From Pseudomonadota bacterium (GTDB lineage: Bacteria > Pseudomonadota > Gammaproteobacteria > Acidiferrobacterales > Acidiferrobacteraceae): a stretch of DNA of 25,550 nucleotides. The notes beneath the pieces were generated by a model. It saw only the letters and a list, made by a program, of their open reading frames with translations. It did no database searches and was not told where the DNA came from. Below are positions 19,098 to 25,550 of the stretch, piece after piece (position 1 is the stretch's first letter; every line of letters starts with the position of its first letter). The stretch covers positions 1-25,550 of the forward strand of contig JAJZZU010000008.1 of assembly GCA_021797365.1 (NCBI GenBank). Direction: 5' to 3'. The position numbers were made by a program, and so were the translations under genes.

Positions 19098-20000
19098 ATG
19101 CGCGTACTCGTGACCGGGGCCCGCGGCTTCATCGGCACGGCCCTGGTTCCGGCCCTGGAGGCCGCCGGTCATACCGTGCGCGGCGTGGGACGGGGCGCAC
19201 GCCCAGCGGTGAAGGACTGGTGGCAGGCGGATCTTACCGTGCCGGAGTCGCTGGCGGGCGTGTGCGATGCCTGCGAGGCCGTCATCCATCTCGCGGGGGT
19301 CGCCCATACCCGTGCCGGTGCCCACGAGCACGAGGCGGTGACCGTCGCCGGTACCCGGGCGCTCATCGCCGAGGCCCGCGCGGCGCATGTCGCGCAATTC
19401 CTGTTCGTGAGCAGCATCAAGGTGGAATGCGCGCGCGACGCCTACGCCGAGAGCCGCCGCATGGGCGAGGACATGGTGCGCGCCTGCGGCCTGCCATCGG
19501 TGGTGATCGTGCGCCCGGCGCTCGTTTATGGCCCTGGTATGCGCGGTAACCTTAACCGGCTGGTGCAGATGGCAGATCTTTCCTGGCCCCTGCCGATCCC
19601 GCGCGGGGGTGCGCGCCGCAGTCTCGTACATTGTGAGGACCTTGCGCGCGTGCTGGTGGCGTTGTTGGCGCATCGCGCGCGCGATGCCCTATATACCGTG
19701 ACCGACGGCGCCTCCTACACCATGCGTGATATCTATGATCTCATGAGGGCCGCCCTCGGCCGCCCCGCGGCGCGTTATGCCCTGCCCGAAGGCATCGTGC
19801 CGGCCGTGGCGCGGTTCGGCGATTGGATGACGCGCTTGACCGGCCGCCGATGGCCATGGAACAGTGACGGACTTGCGCCGCTGCTCGCATCGTGCACGAG
19901 CGACGACCGGCGTGTGTGGGCAGACCTCGGCATGGTCCCGGGTTATACGCTGGCGTCGGGCATCGCCGCGATGGTGGCGGCGCGCGGGGCGCGGTTGTGA
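19098..20000 (+). CDS. WbpV-like NAD(P)-dependent SDR, divergent active site
   Basis: This is an extended SDR of the family that holds WbpV, the C4-reductase/epimerase of nucleotide sugars in O-antigen synthesis. The start at 19098 follows AGGGAG by five bases and gives 300 residues. The cofactor site MRVLVTGARGFIGTALV is intact, and EAVIHLAGVAHT, FVSSIKV, VIVRPALVYGPGMRGN and RRSLVHCEDLARVL match the family. Two departures stand out. Only 10 residues separate Ser106 from Tyr116, where relatives have about 25. The YxxxK motif reads YAESR, so Arg120 replaces the catalytic Lys. The enzyme may be inactive or altered, or use Arg. It lies 10 bases after the flippase gene and overlaps the glycosyltransferase (GTGA). 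Confidence 0.85.
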   Translation: MRVLVTGARGFIGTALVPALEAAGHTVRGVGRGARPAVKDWWQADLTVPESLAGVCDACEAVIHLAGVAHTRAGAHEHEAVTVAGTRALIAEARAAHVAQFLFVSSIKVECARDAYAESRRMGEDMVRACGLPSVVIVRPALVYGPGMRGNLNRLVQMADLSWPLPIPRGGARRSLVHCEDLARVLVALLAHRARDALYTVTDGASYTMRDIYDLMRAALGRPAARYALPEGIVPAVARFGDWMTRLTGRRWPWNSDGLAPLLASCTSDDRRVWADLGMVPGYTLASGIAAMVAARGARL

Positions 20001-20752
20001 ATCCGCAGGCTGTCAGCGCCGTGCCGCGTATCGTGGTGTCGGTGGTGAGTCATGGGCAAGGCGCGCTCATCGCGCACCTTTTCTCGGATATCGCGGCCGT
20101 GTGCCGCACGCCCGTGCACGTGGTGTTGACCGTCAACCGGCCCGAGACCCTTCCGGATCTCGCGTCTCCGTTTCCTGTCACGGTCGTGCGCAATGCCGCC
20201 GTGCGCGGGTTTGGCGCCAACCACAACGCCGCCGTCACGGTGGTACCCTCCGATATCTTTTGTGTCGTGAATCCCGACGTGCGCCTGAGGCATGATCCCT
20301 TTCCGCCCCTGATAGCGCGGCTTGAGGGTCAAGACGTGGGGGTGGCGGTGCCGCTCGTGGTCGGGAGCACGGGCGAGGCGCAAGACAGCCTGCGATCCTG
20401 GCCGACGCCGCTTGGCGCGGTACGCCGGCTCATCGCCGGGGCGCGGCCGGCAGATAGGGGTGATGACTGGGCGGCGGGGATGTTCATGGCGTTCAGGACT
20501 GCGACCTTCCGGGCGATCGGCGGCTTCGATCCCGGCTACCATCTCTATTATGAGGATTGCGATCTGTGCTGCCGGCTGCGGCTCGCCGGCCTGCGCGTGG
20601 CCGTGGCGCCGGATGCGGTGATCATTCATGACGGTCAGCGCACCTCTCACCGTCGCCCACGCTATCTCCTGTGGCATGTACAGAGCGCGCTGCGCTTCTT
20701 TCGATCGGCCGGCTATCGGCGGTTGCGCGCGCGCCGCGCACGGTCCCTGTGA
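19997..20752 (+). CDS. Family 2 glycosyltransferase, rhamnosyltransferase-like
   Basis: This is a GT2-family inverting glycosyltransferase of 251 residues, begun at GTG 19997 in a GTGA overlap with the SDR stop. Visible motifs are VSVVSHGQG at the N-terminus, VVRNAAVRGFGANHN (typical of rhamnosyltransferase-like GT2 enzymes), the DXD-equivalent CVVNPDVRL, and the acceptor/catalytic segment AAGMFMAFRTATFRAIGGFD with YYEDCDLCCRLRLAG (Glu-Asp of the ED motif). No transmembrane span is evident, so it probably acts at the cytoplasmic membrane face. It probably adds one sugar to the lipid-linked acceptor made by the WbpL-like enzyme. The donor cannot be named; rhamnose is only a resemblance. A longer frame beginning at 19892 would overlap the SDR by over 100 bases and is unlikely. 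Confidence 0.85.
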   Translation: MNPQAVSAVPRIVVSVVSHGQGALIAHLFSDIAAVCRTPVHVVLTVNRPETLPDLASPFPVTVVRNAAVRGFGANHNAAVTVVPSDIFCVVNPDVRLRHDPFPPLIARLEGQDVGVAVPLVVGSTGEAQDSLRSWPTPLGAVRRLIAGARPADRGDDWAAGMFMAFRTATFRAIGGFDPGYHLYYEDCDLCCRLRLAGLRVAVAPDAVIIHDGQRTSHRRPRYLLWHVQSALRFFRSAGYRRLRARRARSL

Positions 20753-21786
20753 GCATCAGGCCGTGGCTCATGGATGCCGCCGGGGCGTGCGTCGCCTGGC
20801 TTGTCTGCTGGCTGCTCGCTCATCCGCGCAATCCCTGGCAGGTCCTCGACTGGCCCAACGAGCGCTCGCTGCATGACCGGCCGGTACCGCGCACCGGCGG
20901 GCTTGCAATCGTCTGCGGGGTGCTGGTGGCGGCCTTCGGGCTCTCGTGGGACGCCACGCCGGGCGGTCTCGTCACGGCCGCCGCGATCCTCGCAGTCGCG
21001 CTCGTGTCGTGGTATGACGATCGCAAGGGGCTAAGCCCACGCCTGCGCCTGGCCGTGCATGGGGCCGCCGCCATGACGGTGGCGGTCGCCGGGATCCGAC
21101 CGCCGGTCGCATGGCTACCAGGGGTTACGGTGACTCTGGGCGGCCCTATTACGGTGCTTGTCACCACGCTCTTTCTCGTATGGTGGATCAACCTCTACAA
21201 CTTCATGGACGGCATGGATGGCTTTGCAGGCGGCATGGCGGTTTTTGGGTTTGGCGCCCTGGCCATGCTCGGCTATCGCGCCCATGATCCGGCCTTTGCC
21301 GGCATTGCGCTTATGGTGGCGTCCGCGGCCCTCGGGTTTACGGTGGCGAACTTTCCGCCAGCACGGTTATTCATGGGGGACATGGGGGCCACCGTGCTCG
21401 GGTTCATGGCCGGGATCATGATCCTCACCGGCAGTGCGCGCGGCGATTTCCCATTGTGGGCCGGGCTTGCGGTGTTTTCACCATTCCTGGTCGATGCCAC
21501 CGTGACGCTCTTGAAAAGGGTGGCCCGCGGCGAGCGCCTCACGGCCGCCCACCGCGGGCATTACTACCAGCGCCTGGTGCGCGCCGGTCTATCCCATCGC
21601 CGCACCGTCCTTGGCGAATATGGTCTGATGGTGGTCTGTGGCCTGTCGGCCTACGCCGGGACCGGGGCGTCGCGACCCGTGCAATGGGCTATAATTGCCG
21701 CTTTGGCGATTCTGTACGGCGTATTGGCCGCCCTGGTGCGGTGGCGGGAGGGACATGGGCAGATTTGCGGCAAGGACGCGCGTTAA
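20749..21786 (+). CDS. wbpL: Undecaprenyl-phosphate HexNAc-1-phosphate transferase, WbpL/WecA family
   Basis: This polytopic membrane enzyme transfers a HexNAc-1-phosphate from a UDP-sugar to undecaprenyl phosphate and so starts lipid-linked glycan synthesis. The GTG at 20749 (GTGA overlap with the preceding stop) gives 345 residues; ATG 20770 is an alternative. Family motifs are LDWPNERSLHDRPVPRTGG, the DDRKG segment at residues 90-94, NLYNFMDGMDGFAGG (Asp154 first of the DGxDG), PPARLFMGDMGA and the His-rich HRGHYYQRL. About ten hydrophobic spans are visible. In P. aeruginosa WbpL uses UDP-FucNAc, UDP-QuiNAc or UDP-GlcNAc; the WbpM/WbpV-like neighbours favour a 6-deoxy-HexNAc here. WecA, which is GlcNAc-specific, is the other possibility. 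Confidence 0.9.
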   Translation: MSIRPWLMDAAGACVAWLVCWLLAHPRNPWQVLDWPNERSLHDRPVPRTGGLAIVCGVLVAAFGLSWDATPGGLVTAAAILAVALVSWYDDRKGLSPRLRLAVHGAAAMTVAVAGIRPPVAWLPGVTVTLGGPITVLVTTLFLVWWINLYNFMDGMDGFAGGMAVFGFGALAMLGYRAHDPAFAGIALMVASAALGFTVANFPPARLFMGDMGATVLGFMAGIMILTGSARGDFPLWAGLAVFSPFLVDATVTLLKRVARGERLTAAHRGHYYQRLVRAGLSHRRTVLGEYGLMVVCGLSAYAGTGASRPVQWAIIAALAILYGVLAALVRWREGHGQICGKDAR

Positions 21787-23647
21787 GGCGCCGAGCGGGC
21801 GCTGGGCGGTCGTGGCGCATGATCTGGTCGCGATTGCGCTCGCGTGGCTCGGGGCCTATTGGCTGCGTTTCAACATGGGTTATGTCCCGCATGTCTTTTG
21901 GCAGCAAGGCGTGCGGCTCTTGCCGGCGATTCTCGTAGTCCAGGGGCTCGTGTTCTGGGGCATGGGACTCTACCGCGGCCTGTGGCGCTTTGCCTCGGTC
22001 CCGGACCTCCTGCGCATTTTCAAGGCCATAGTAGTCAGCACGGTGGCCAGCGCCTTCGTGCTGTTTCTGTGGGTGCGGCTTGCCTGGGTGCCGCGCTCGG
22101 CCTTCGTCCTGGACGGGTTGCTGCTTACGATGTTGCTCGGCGGCCCACGATTCTTCTACCGGTTTTTCAAGGACCGCGGGCTCTACCAGCTAGCGGGCAA
22201 GAAGGCCCTGATTGCCGGCGCCGGACGGGCCGGCGAGATGCTGGTCCGCGATCTCTTGCGCGACTCGGGTATCGGTTTCCGGCCGGTGGCGTTCGTGGAT
22301 GACAATCCACGGCGCATCGGCCAGGAGATTCACGGGGTGCCGGTGGTCGGCGATTGCGGGCAATTGCCGCAAGTGGCCGAGCGTCTCGAGGTCGATATCG
22401 TGTTTATCGCCGTCACCGAGGCCAAGGCCAGCCACATGCGCCGGCTCATAGAGCTCTGCGAGCGTACCGGCCGTCCGTTTCGTATCCTTCCGGGCCTTCA
22501 GAGCGTGGTGGACGGCCAGGTCACCGTCTCGGAGTTGCGCGAGGTGCGCATCGAGGATCTCCTCGGCCGCGAACCGGTGCTCTTGCATCAAGCCGAGATC
22601 GCCGCCGGGGTGGGCGGCAAGGCGGTGCTGGTAACCGGGGCCGGCGGTTCCATAGGATCGGAGTTGTGCCGGCAGATCGCCCAGCTTGCGCCGCGCCGAC
22701 TGATCCTCTTCGAACGCAGCGAATTCAACCTCTACCATATCGAACTCGAACTGCGCCGCGATCATCCCGATCTCTCGTTGCTGCCGGTATTGGGTGATGT
22801 GCGCGATGCCGTGCTCGTGAACCGGGTCCTTGGGCGCGAGCGCCCTGACATGATCTTTCATGCGGCTGCCTATAAGCATGTCCCGATGTTGGAAGGGCAA
22901 AGCCGAGCTGCGGTGATGAACAATGTATTCGGGACCGAGACCTTGGCGGTGGCCGCGGATCGCCATGGATGCGCGGTCTTTCTACTCATATCGACCGACA
23001 AGGCGGTGAATCCCTCCAACATCATGGGCGCCACAAAACGCGCAGCGGAGATCTTGTGTCAGGAGATGAACTCCCGCTCGCAGACACGATTTCTCACCGT
23101 GCGTTTCGGCAATGTCCTGGGGTCTGCGGGCAGTGTCATTCCGCTTTTCAAGGCCCAGATCGCAAGTGGCGGGCCGGTCACGGTCACGCATCGCGACATC
23201 ACCCGTTACTTCATGACGATCCCCGAGGCCTGCGTGCTCATCTTGCAGTCGAGCGTCATAGGTGAGGGCGGGGAGATCTTCGTTCTCGACATGGGTGAGC
23301 CCGTACGTATCGGCTATCTCGCGGAGCAGCTGATCCTCCTGTCCGGCAAGCGGCCCGGGCAGGACATCGAGATCGTTTATACCGGGCTTAGGCCCGGCGA
23401 GAAGCTCTACGAGGAATTGTTTTATGCCGATGAGACACTACTTGAGACCGTGCACCCCAAGATCCGCGTTACCCCGGGAAGCTGTGGCGATCCGGCGGCC
23501 TTCGCCCGCGGGCTCGACCGCCTGCGCATGTTGTGCGCCGAGGACGATGAGCAGGGATTGGCGGAGGCCTTGAGGGAGGCGATAGGGCTTACGCACGCCC
23601 CGTGCGACGAGTCGGCGCGTATGACCCCCGCCCCGAGCGAGACATGA
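21755..23647 (+). CDS. wbpM: Membrane nucleotide-sugar 4,6-dehydratase, WbpM/CapD type
   Basis: WbpM-type enzymes convert UDP-GlcNAc to the 4-keto-6-deoxy intermediate for QuiNAc, FucNAc and related sugars. ATG 21755 with GGAGG three bases upstream gives 630 residues and overlaps wbpL by 32 bases. The N-terminal ~130 residues hold four hydrophobic spans. A first Rossmann segment follows (ALIAGAGRAGEMLVRDLL), then the SDR domain with GAGGSIGSE at residues 295-303, HAAAYKHVPMLE and STDKAVNPSNIMGATKRAAE. Met424 and Lys428 stand at the YxxxK position, and this Met is typical of the WbpM/CapD group, so it is not a defect. RYFMTIPEACVLILQS and LRPGEKLYEELF complete the family pattern. It is the last gene of the plus-strand glycan module. 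Confidence 0.95.
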   Translation: MGRFAARTRVKAPSGRWAVVAHDLVAIALAWLGAYWLRFNMGYVPHVFWQQGVRLLPAILVVQGLVFWGMGLYRGLWRFASVPDLLRIFKAIVVSTVASAFVLFLWVRLAWVPRSAFVLDGLLLTMLLGGPRFFYRFFKDRGLYQLAGKKALIAGAGRAGEMLVRDLLRDSGIGFRPVAFVDDNPRRIGQEIHGVPVVGDCGQLPQVAERLEVDIVFIAVTEAKASHMRRLIELCERTGRPFRILPGLQSVVDGQVTVSELREVRIEDLLGREPVLLHQAEIAAGVGGKAVLVTGAGGSIGSELCRQIAQLAPRRLILFERSEFNLYHIELELRRDHPDLSLLPVLGDVRDAVLVNRVLGRERPDMIFHAAAYKHVPMLEGQSRAAVMNNVFGTETLAVAADRHGCAVFLLISTDKAVNPSNIMGATKRAAEILCQEMNSRSQTRFLTVRFGNVLGSAGSVIPLFKAQIASGGPVTVTHRDITRYFMTIPEACVLILQSSVIGEGGEIFVLDMGEPVRIGYLAEQLILLSGKRPGQDIEIVYTGLRPGEKLYEELFYADETLLETVHPKIRVTPGSCGDPAAFARGLDRLRMLCAEDDEQGLAEALREAIGLTHAPCDESARMTPAPSET

Positions 23648-23676
23648 GGCCACCCGCCGGGCGTGCCGTGTGCGCG

Positions 23677-23690
23677 GGCTTGTGCAAGCC
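23677..23690. other. Small hairpin between convergent wbpM and cbbO-like genes
   Basis: GGCTT (23677-23681) pairs with AAGCC (23686-23690) around GTGC. It lies in the 71-base gap between two convergent genes, where a terminator would be expected, but there is no T-run on either strand. Termination here may be Rho-dependent or weak. Confidence 0.3.
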
Positions 23691-23718
23691 GTCCGCCGAA
23701 GACCGCGGCCATGGCGAC

Positions 23719-25550
23719 TTAGGCGGTGAGGGCGAGGAAGATCTCGGGAAGCCTCTCGGGCAGGCGCTCGATCCGGTCGATGATACTAAAGTGTTGGCCG
23801 AAGATCCGCCGGACGTAATCGTCGGCGCGGGCATCGAGGCTGATGCAATGACAGTAGATCCCTTTACGCTCCAGTTCCCGCACCGCCTGCCGCGTATCGG
23901 CGATGAGGAACTCCGGATCGCTCACGTCGAGGTCGGAGGGTTGACCGTCGGTCAGGATGAGCAGGAGGCGCTTGTCTTTTCGGGGTTGCAATAGATAGTG
24001 CCCGGCATGCCGCAGGGCGACGCCCATACGTGTGGAGTAGCCGACCTGCATGGCCGCGAGCCGGCCACGGACATCGTCGTTCCAGGCCTCGGAGAATCCC
24101 TTGATATGCCAGAATCGGGCTTCATGGCGGGTATTGGAATGAAACCCGGCTATGGCAAACGGGTCGCCCAACCGGTCGATGGCCCAGGCCAGCAGGGTCA
24201 CCGCCTCCTGGGCCAGGGAGAACACGGTCTGACCGGCGTGGCCGCCCCGGACGGGGTCCCGGAGAGAGGCCGAAAGGTCGAGAAGCAGGCTCACTGCGAC
24301 ATCGCGTCTGGCGTGACGAAAGCCCTGGTTGATGCGCGGGTCGACGGTGTGGCGGCAACGATAATCGATCCACGAACGCAGGGCCCAGTCGAGGTCCAGC
24401 TCGGACCCGTCCTCCTGGCGGCGCAGTCGCTCGCGGTCCTGGGGCTTGATCTGGTCGAGGATACGCGTCAGGCGTCGCGCCAGCGGGGCATTCTTCTGTA
24501 AGAGGCGCTCGATCTCGTCGGCGCGCCCGCGCGGATGGAGATGTTCGTGGAGGGTGACATGGTCGGGGAGATAGTCTCGGGCTAGGTAGTCCCATTCCGG
24601 ATAGTGATAGATGATCGACGGGCCCTCCACTATGGTCTCCGGCGCCGCGGCGACATCGTCGGCCTCCTCGCCGACATCGATGAAGCGCCACAGATGACGG
24701 TTGTCATCGCGGTACGGGACTTCGGTATCCGTGAAGTGGATGCGCGCAAAGGTGTCACTGGGTAGTCGGGTTTGAATGACGTATTCGGTTGCCAGGGCTG
24801 CCATCCCCTGGGTGTCGCCGTCGCCATCAGCGAGCCGGTCTTGAAAATCGCCCACGAATTTCCGGAGGAGGGGGTCATGATAGCCATGTCCCGGATCCAG
24901 GATGGCGCGCGAGAGCATGGCCAGGCGATGACGAATGCAGGATTCTTGCGCGGGGTCGCAGGCCTCTTCCCGAGGGTGCGGGTGGAGCGCGAGCAGCGGT
25001 TTACGCAGGCCGGGGAAACGACGCAGGAGCAAGGTGTCGATGCGCGCATCCTCGAACCATTCGATGGCAAGCCGCTGAAAGGGACTCCAGTTGTCGGCGA
25101 CCAGGGCTTCGCTGAAGCGCCGATGCGTGGCGAGGTGCGCAAGGATCAGTCGATAGTGACCTGCGCCGTACACGCCATCGCGGTCCACGCACAGGTCGGG
25201 CAGGTGCAGGCCCAGGGCGTCCGCGTAGGGCTGTGGTCTGCGTAAGTGGTCGAAGGCCTCGGAATAGGGGATGAGCGGGCGAGGGTCATCCCACAGGGCG
25301 CGCAGGTACAGCTCCAGCTGGCGCTCGTGCGTACGCAACAGGACGCCACGTCGCTGGCGCTGGAATATCGCTTGACTGTCGGCCGAGCGCATCGCCAGAT
25401 AATCGGCCTGCCGTTGCGGGTTTCCCGCGTAATGGCGCAGGCCATGTTCCACCCATTTCCGCAGACCCTCGAGGCGTACCTGGCGCAGCCGTTTAGGGGC
25501 CACGCGGATCAGTTCGGGCAGGACGTGGCTCGGGAGGATCGCGTGTCGAC
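23719..25550 (-). CDS. cbbO: CbbO/NorD-family von Willebrand factor A protein, 5' end beyond window
   Basis: The frame is open to the window edge (codons read RHAILPSHVLPELIRV before the first in-window GTG at 25503), so the true start is outside. At least 610 residues are present, of about 770-800 usual for CbbO. The C-terminal VWA domain has an intact metal site: DLSAS (24265-24279), the Thr of GYSTRMGVAL, and LTDGQPSD. The end, IFGQHFSIIDRIERLPERLP, resembles CbbO more than NorD. CbbO is the adaptor that, with the AAA+ protein CbbQ, forms a RuBisCO activase; the NorD relatives serve nitric oxide reductase. No cbbQ, RuBisCO or nor gene is in view, so the exact partner is undecided. The gene is convergent with wbpM and belongs to a different transcription unit. 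Confidence 0.8.
   Translation of the reverse strand, partial: RHAILPSHVLPELIRVAPKRLRQVRLEGLRKWVEHGLRHYAGNPQRQADYLAMRSADSQAIFQRQRRGVLLRTHERQLELYLRALWDDPRPLIPYSEAFDHLRRPQPYADALGLHLPDLCVDRDGVYGAGHYRLILAHLATHRRFSEALVADNWSPFQRLAIEWFEDARIDTLLLRRFPGLRKPLLALHPHPREEACDPAQESCIRHRLAMLSRAILDPGHGYHDPLLRKFVGDFQDRLADGDGDTQGMAALATEYVIQTRLPSDTFARIHFTDTEVPYRDDNRHLWRFIDVGEEADDVAAAPETIVEGPSIIYHYPEWDYLARDYLPDHVTLHEHLHPRGRADEIERLLQKNAPLARRLTRILDQIKPQDRERLRRQEDGSELDLDWALRSWIDYRCRHTVDPRINQGFRHARRDVAVSLLLDLSASLRDPVRGGHAGQTVFSLAQEAVTLLAWAIDRLGDPFAIAGFHSNTRHEARFWHIKGFSEAWNDDVRGRLAAMQVGYSTRMGVALRHAGHYLLQPRKDKRLLLILTDGQPSDLDVSDPEFLIADTRQAVRELERKGIYCHCISLDARADDYVRRIFGQHFSIIDRIERLPERLPEIFLALTA

Noticed and set aside
23024..23040. 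Met in place of Tyr in the YxxxK motif of WbpM as a lesion
   Set aside because: WbpM/CapD-type dehydratases normally have Met at this position, so it is a family trait.

Overview
This window looks like a chromosomal segment of a high-GC gammaproteobacterium. It is densely packed: almost every gene overlaps or nearly touches the next. The order gyrA-serC-(serA)-pheA-hisC-tyrA-aroA-cmk-rpsA-ihfB is the mixed-function 'supraoperon' known from Pseudomonas and relatives. A CbbO/NorD-type von Willebrand factor A protein at the right edge would fit an autotrophic, RuBisCO-bearing lineage such as a sulfur or iron oxidiser. That last inference, and any genus name, is low confidence from sequence alone.

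Layout. (1) 1-2171: the 3' part of gyrA. (2) 2155-9512: serC, serA, pheA, hisC, tyrA, aroA and cmk on the plus strand. They make serine, phenylalanine, tyrosine and chorismate precursors plus (d)CMP kinase, with overlaps of 1, 4, 14 and 4 bases at several junctions. (3) 9513-11631: rpsA behind an SD-poor, hairpin-rich leader, then ihfB and a clear intrinsic terminator. (4) 11650-17221: envelope and LPS genes lapA, lapB, pyrF, a stand-alone heptose-7-phosphate kinase, hldD and a bifunctional manC. (5) 17300-23647: an O-antigen/glycan module made of a PglK-like ABC flippase, a WbpV-like short-chain dehydrogenase, a GT2 glycosyltransferase, a WbpL/WecA-type initiating transferase and a WbpM-type 4,6-dehydratase. 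The last four genes overlap (GTGA, GTGA and 32 bases). (6) 23719-25550, minus strand: a CbbO/NorD-family protein, convergent with wbpM and cut by the window end.

How the genes work together. In Pseudomonas aeruginosa an O-antigen island also begins right after ihfB (himD) and ends with wbpV/wbpL/wbpM-type genes, so the same chromosomal address seems to be used here. The inserted cargo differs: LPS homeostasis (lapAB), heptose (hldA, hldD) and GDP-mannose (manC) come first. WbpM plus the WbpV-like enzyme would make a UDP-6-deoxy-HexNAc such as QuiNAc or FucNAc, the WbpL-like enzyme would load it on undecaprenyl phosphate, the GT2 enzyme would extend it, and the ABC protein could flip the lipid-linked product.

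The most unusual details are these. The WbpV-like enzyme has lost about 15 residues between its catalytic Ser and Tyr and carries Arg instead of the catalytic Lys. SerA has Asn where the catalytic Glu is expected. The rpsA leader looks built for SD-independent, structure-based initiation. No wholly novel defence or mobile system was found; there are no IS elements, tRNAs or CRISPR arrays. No stretch longer than 300 bases lacks a gene.
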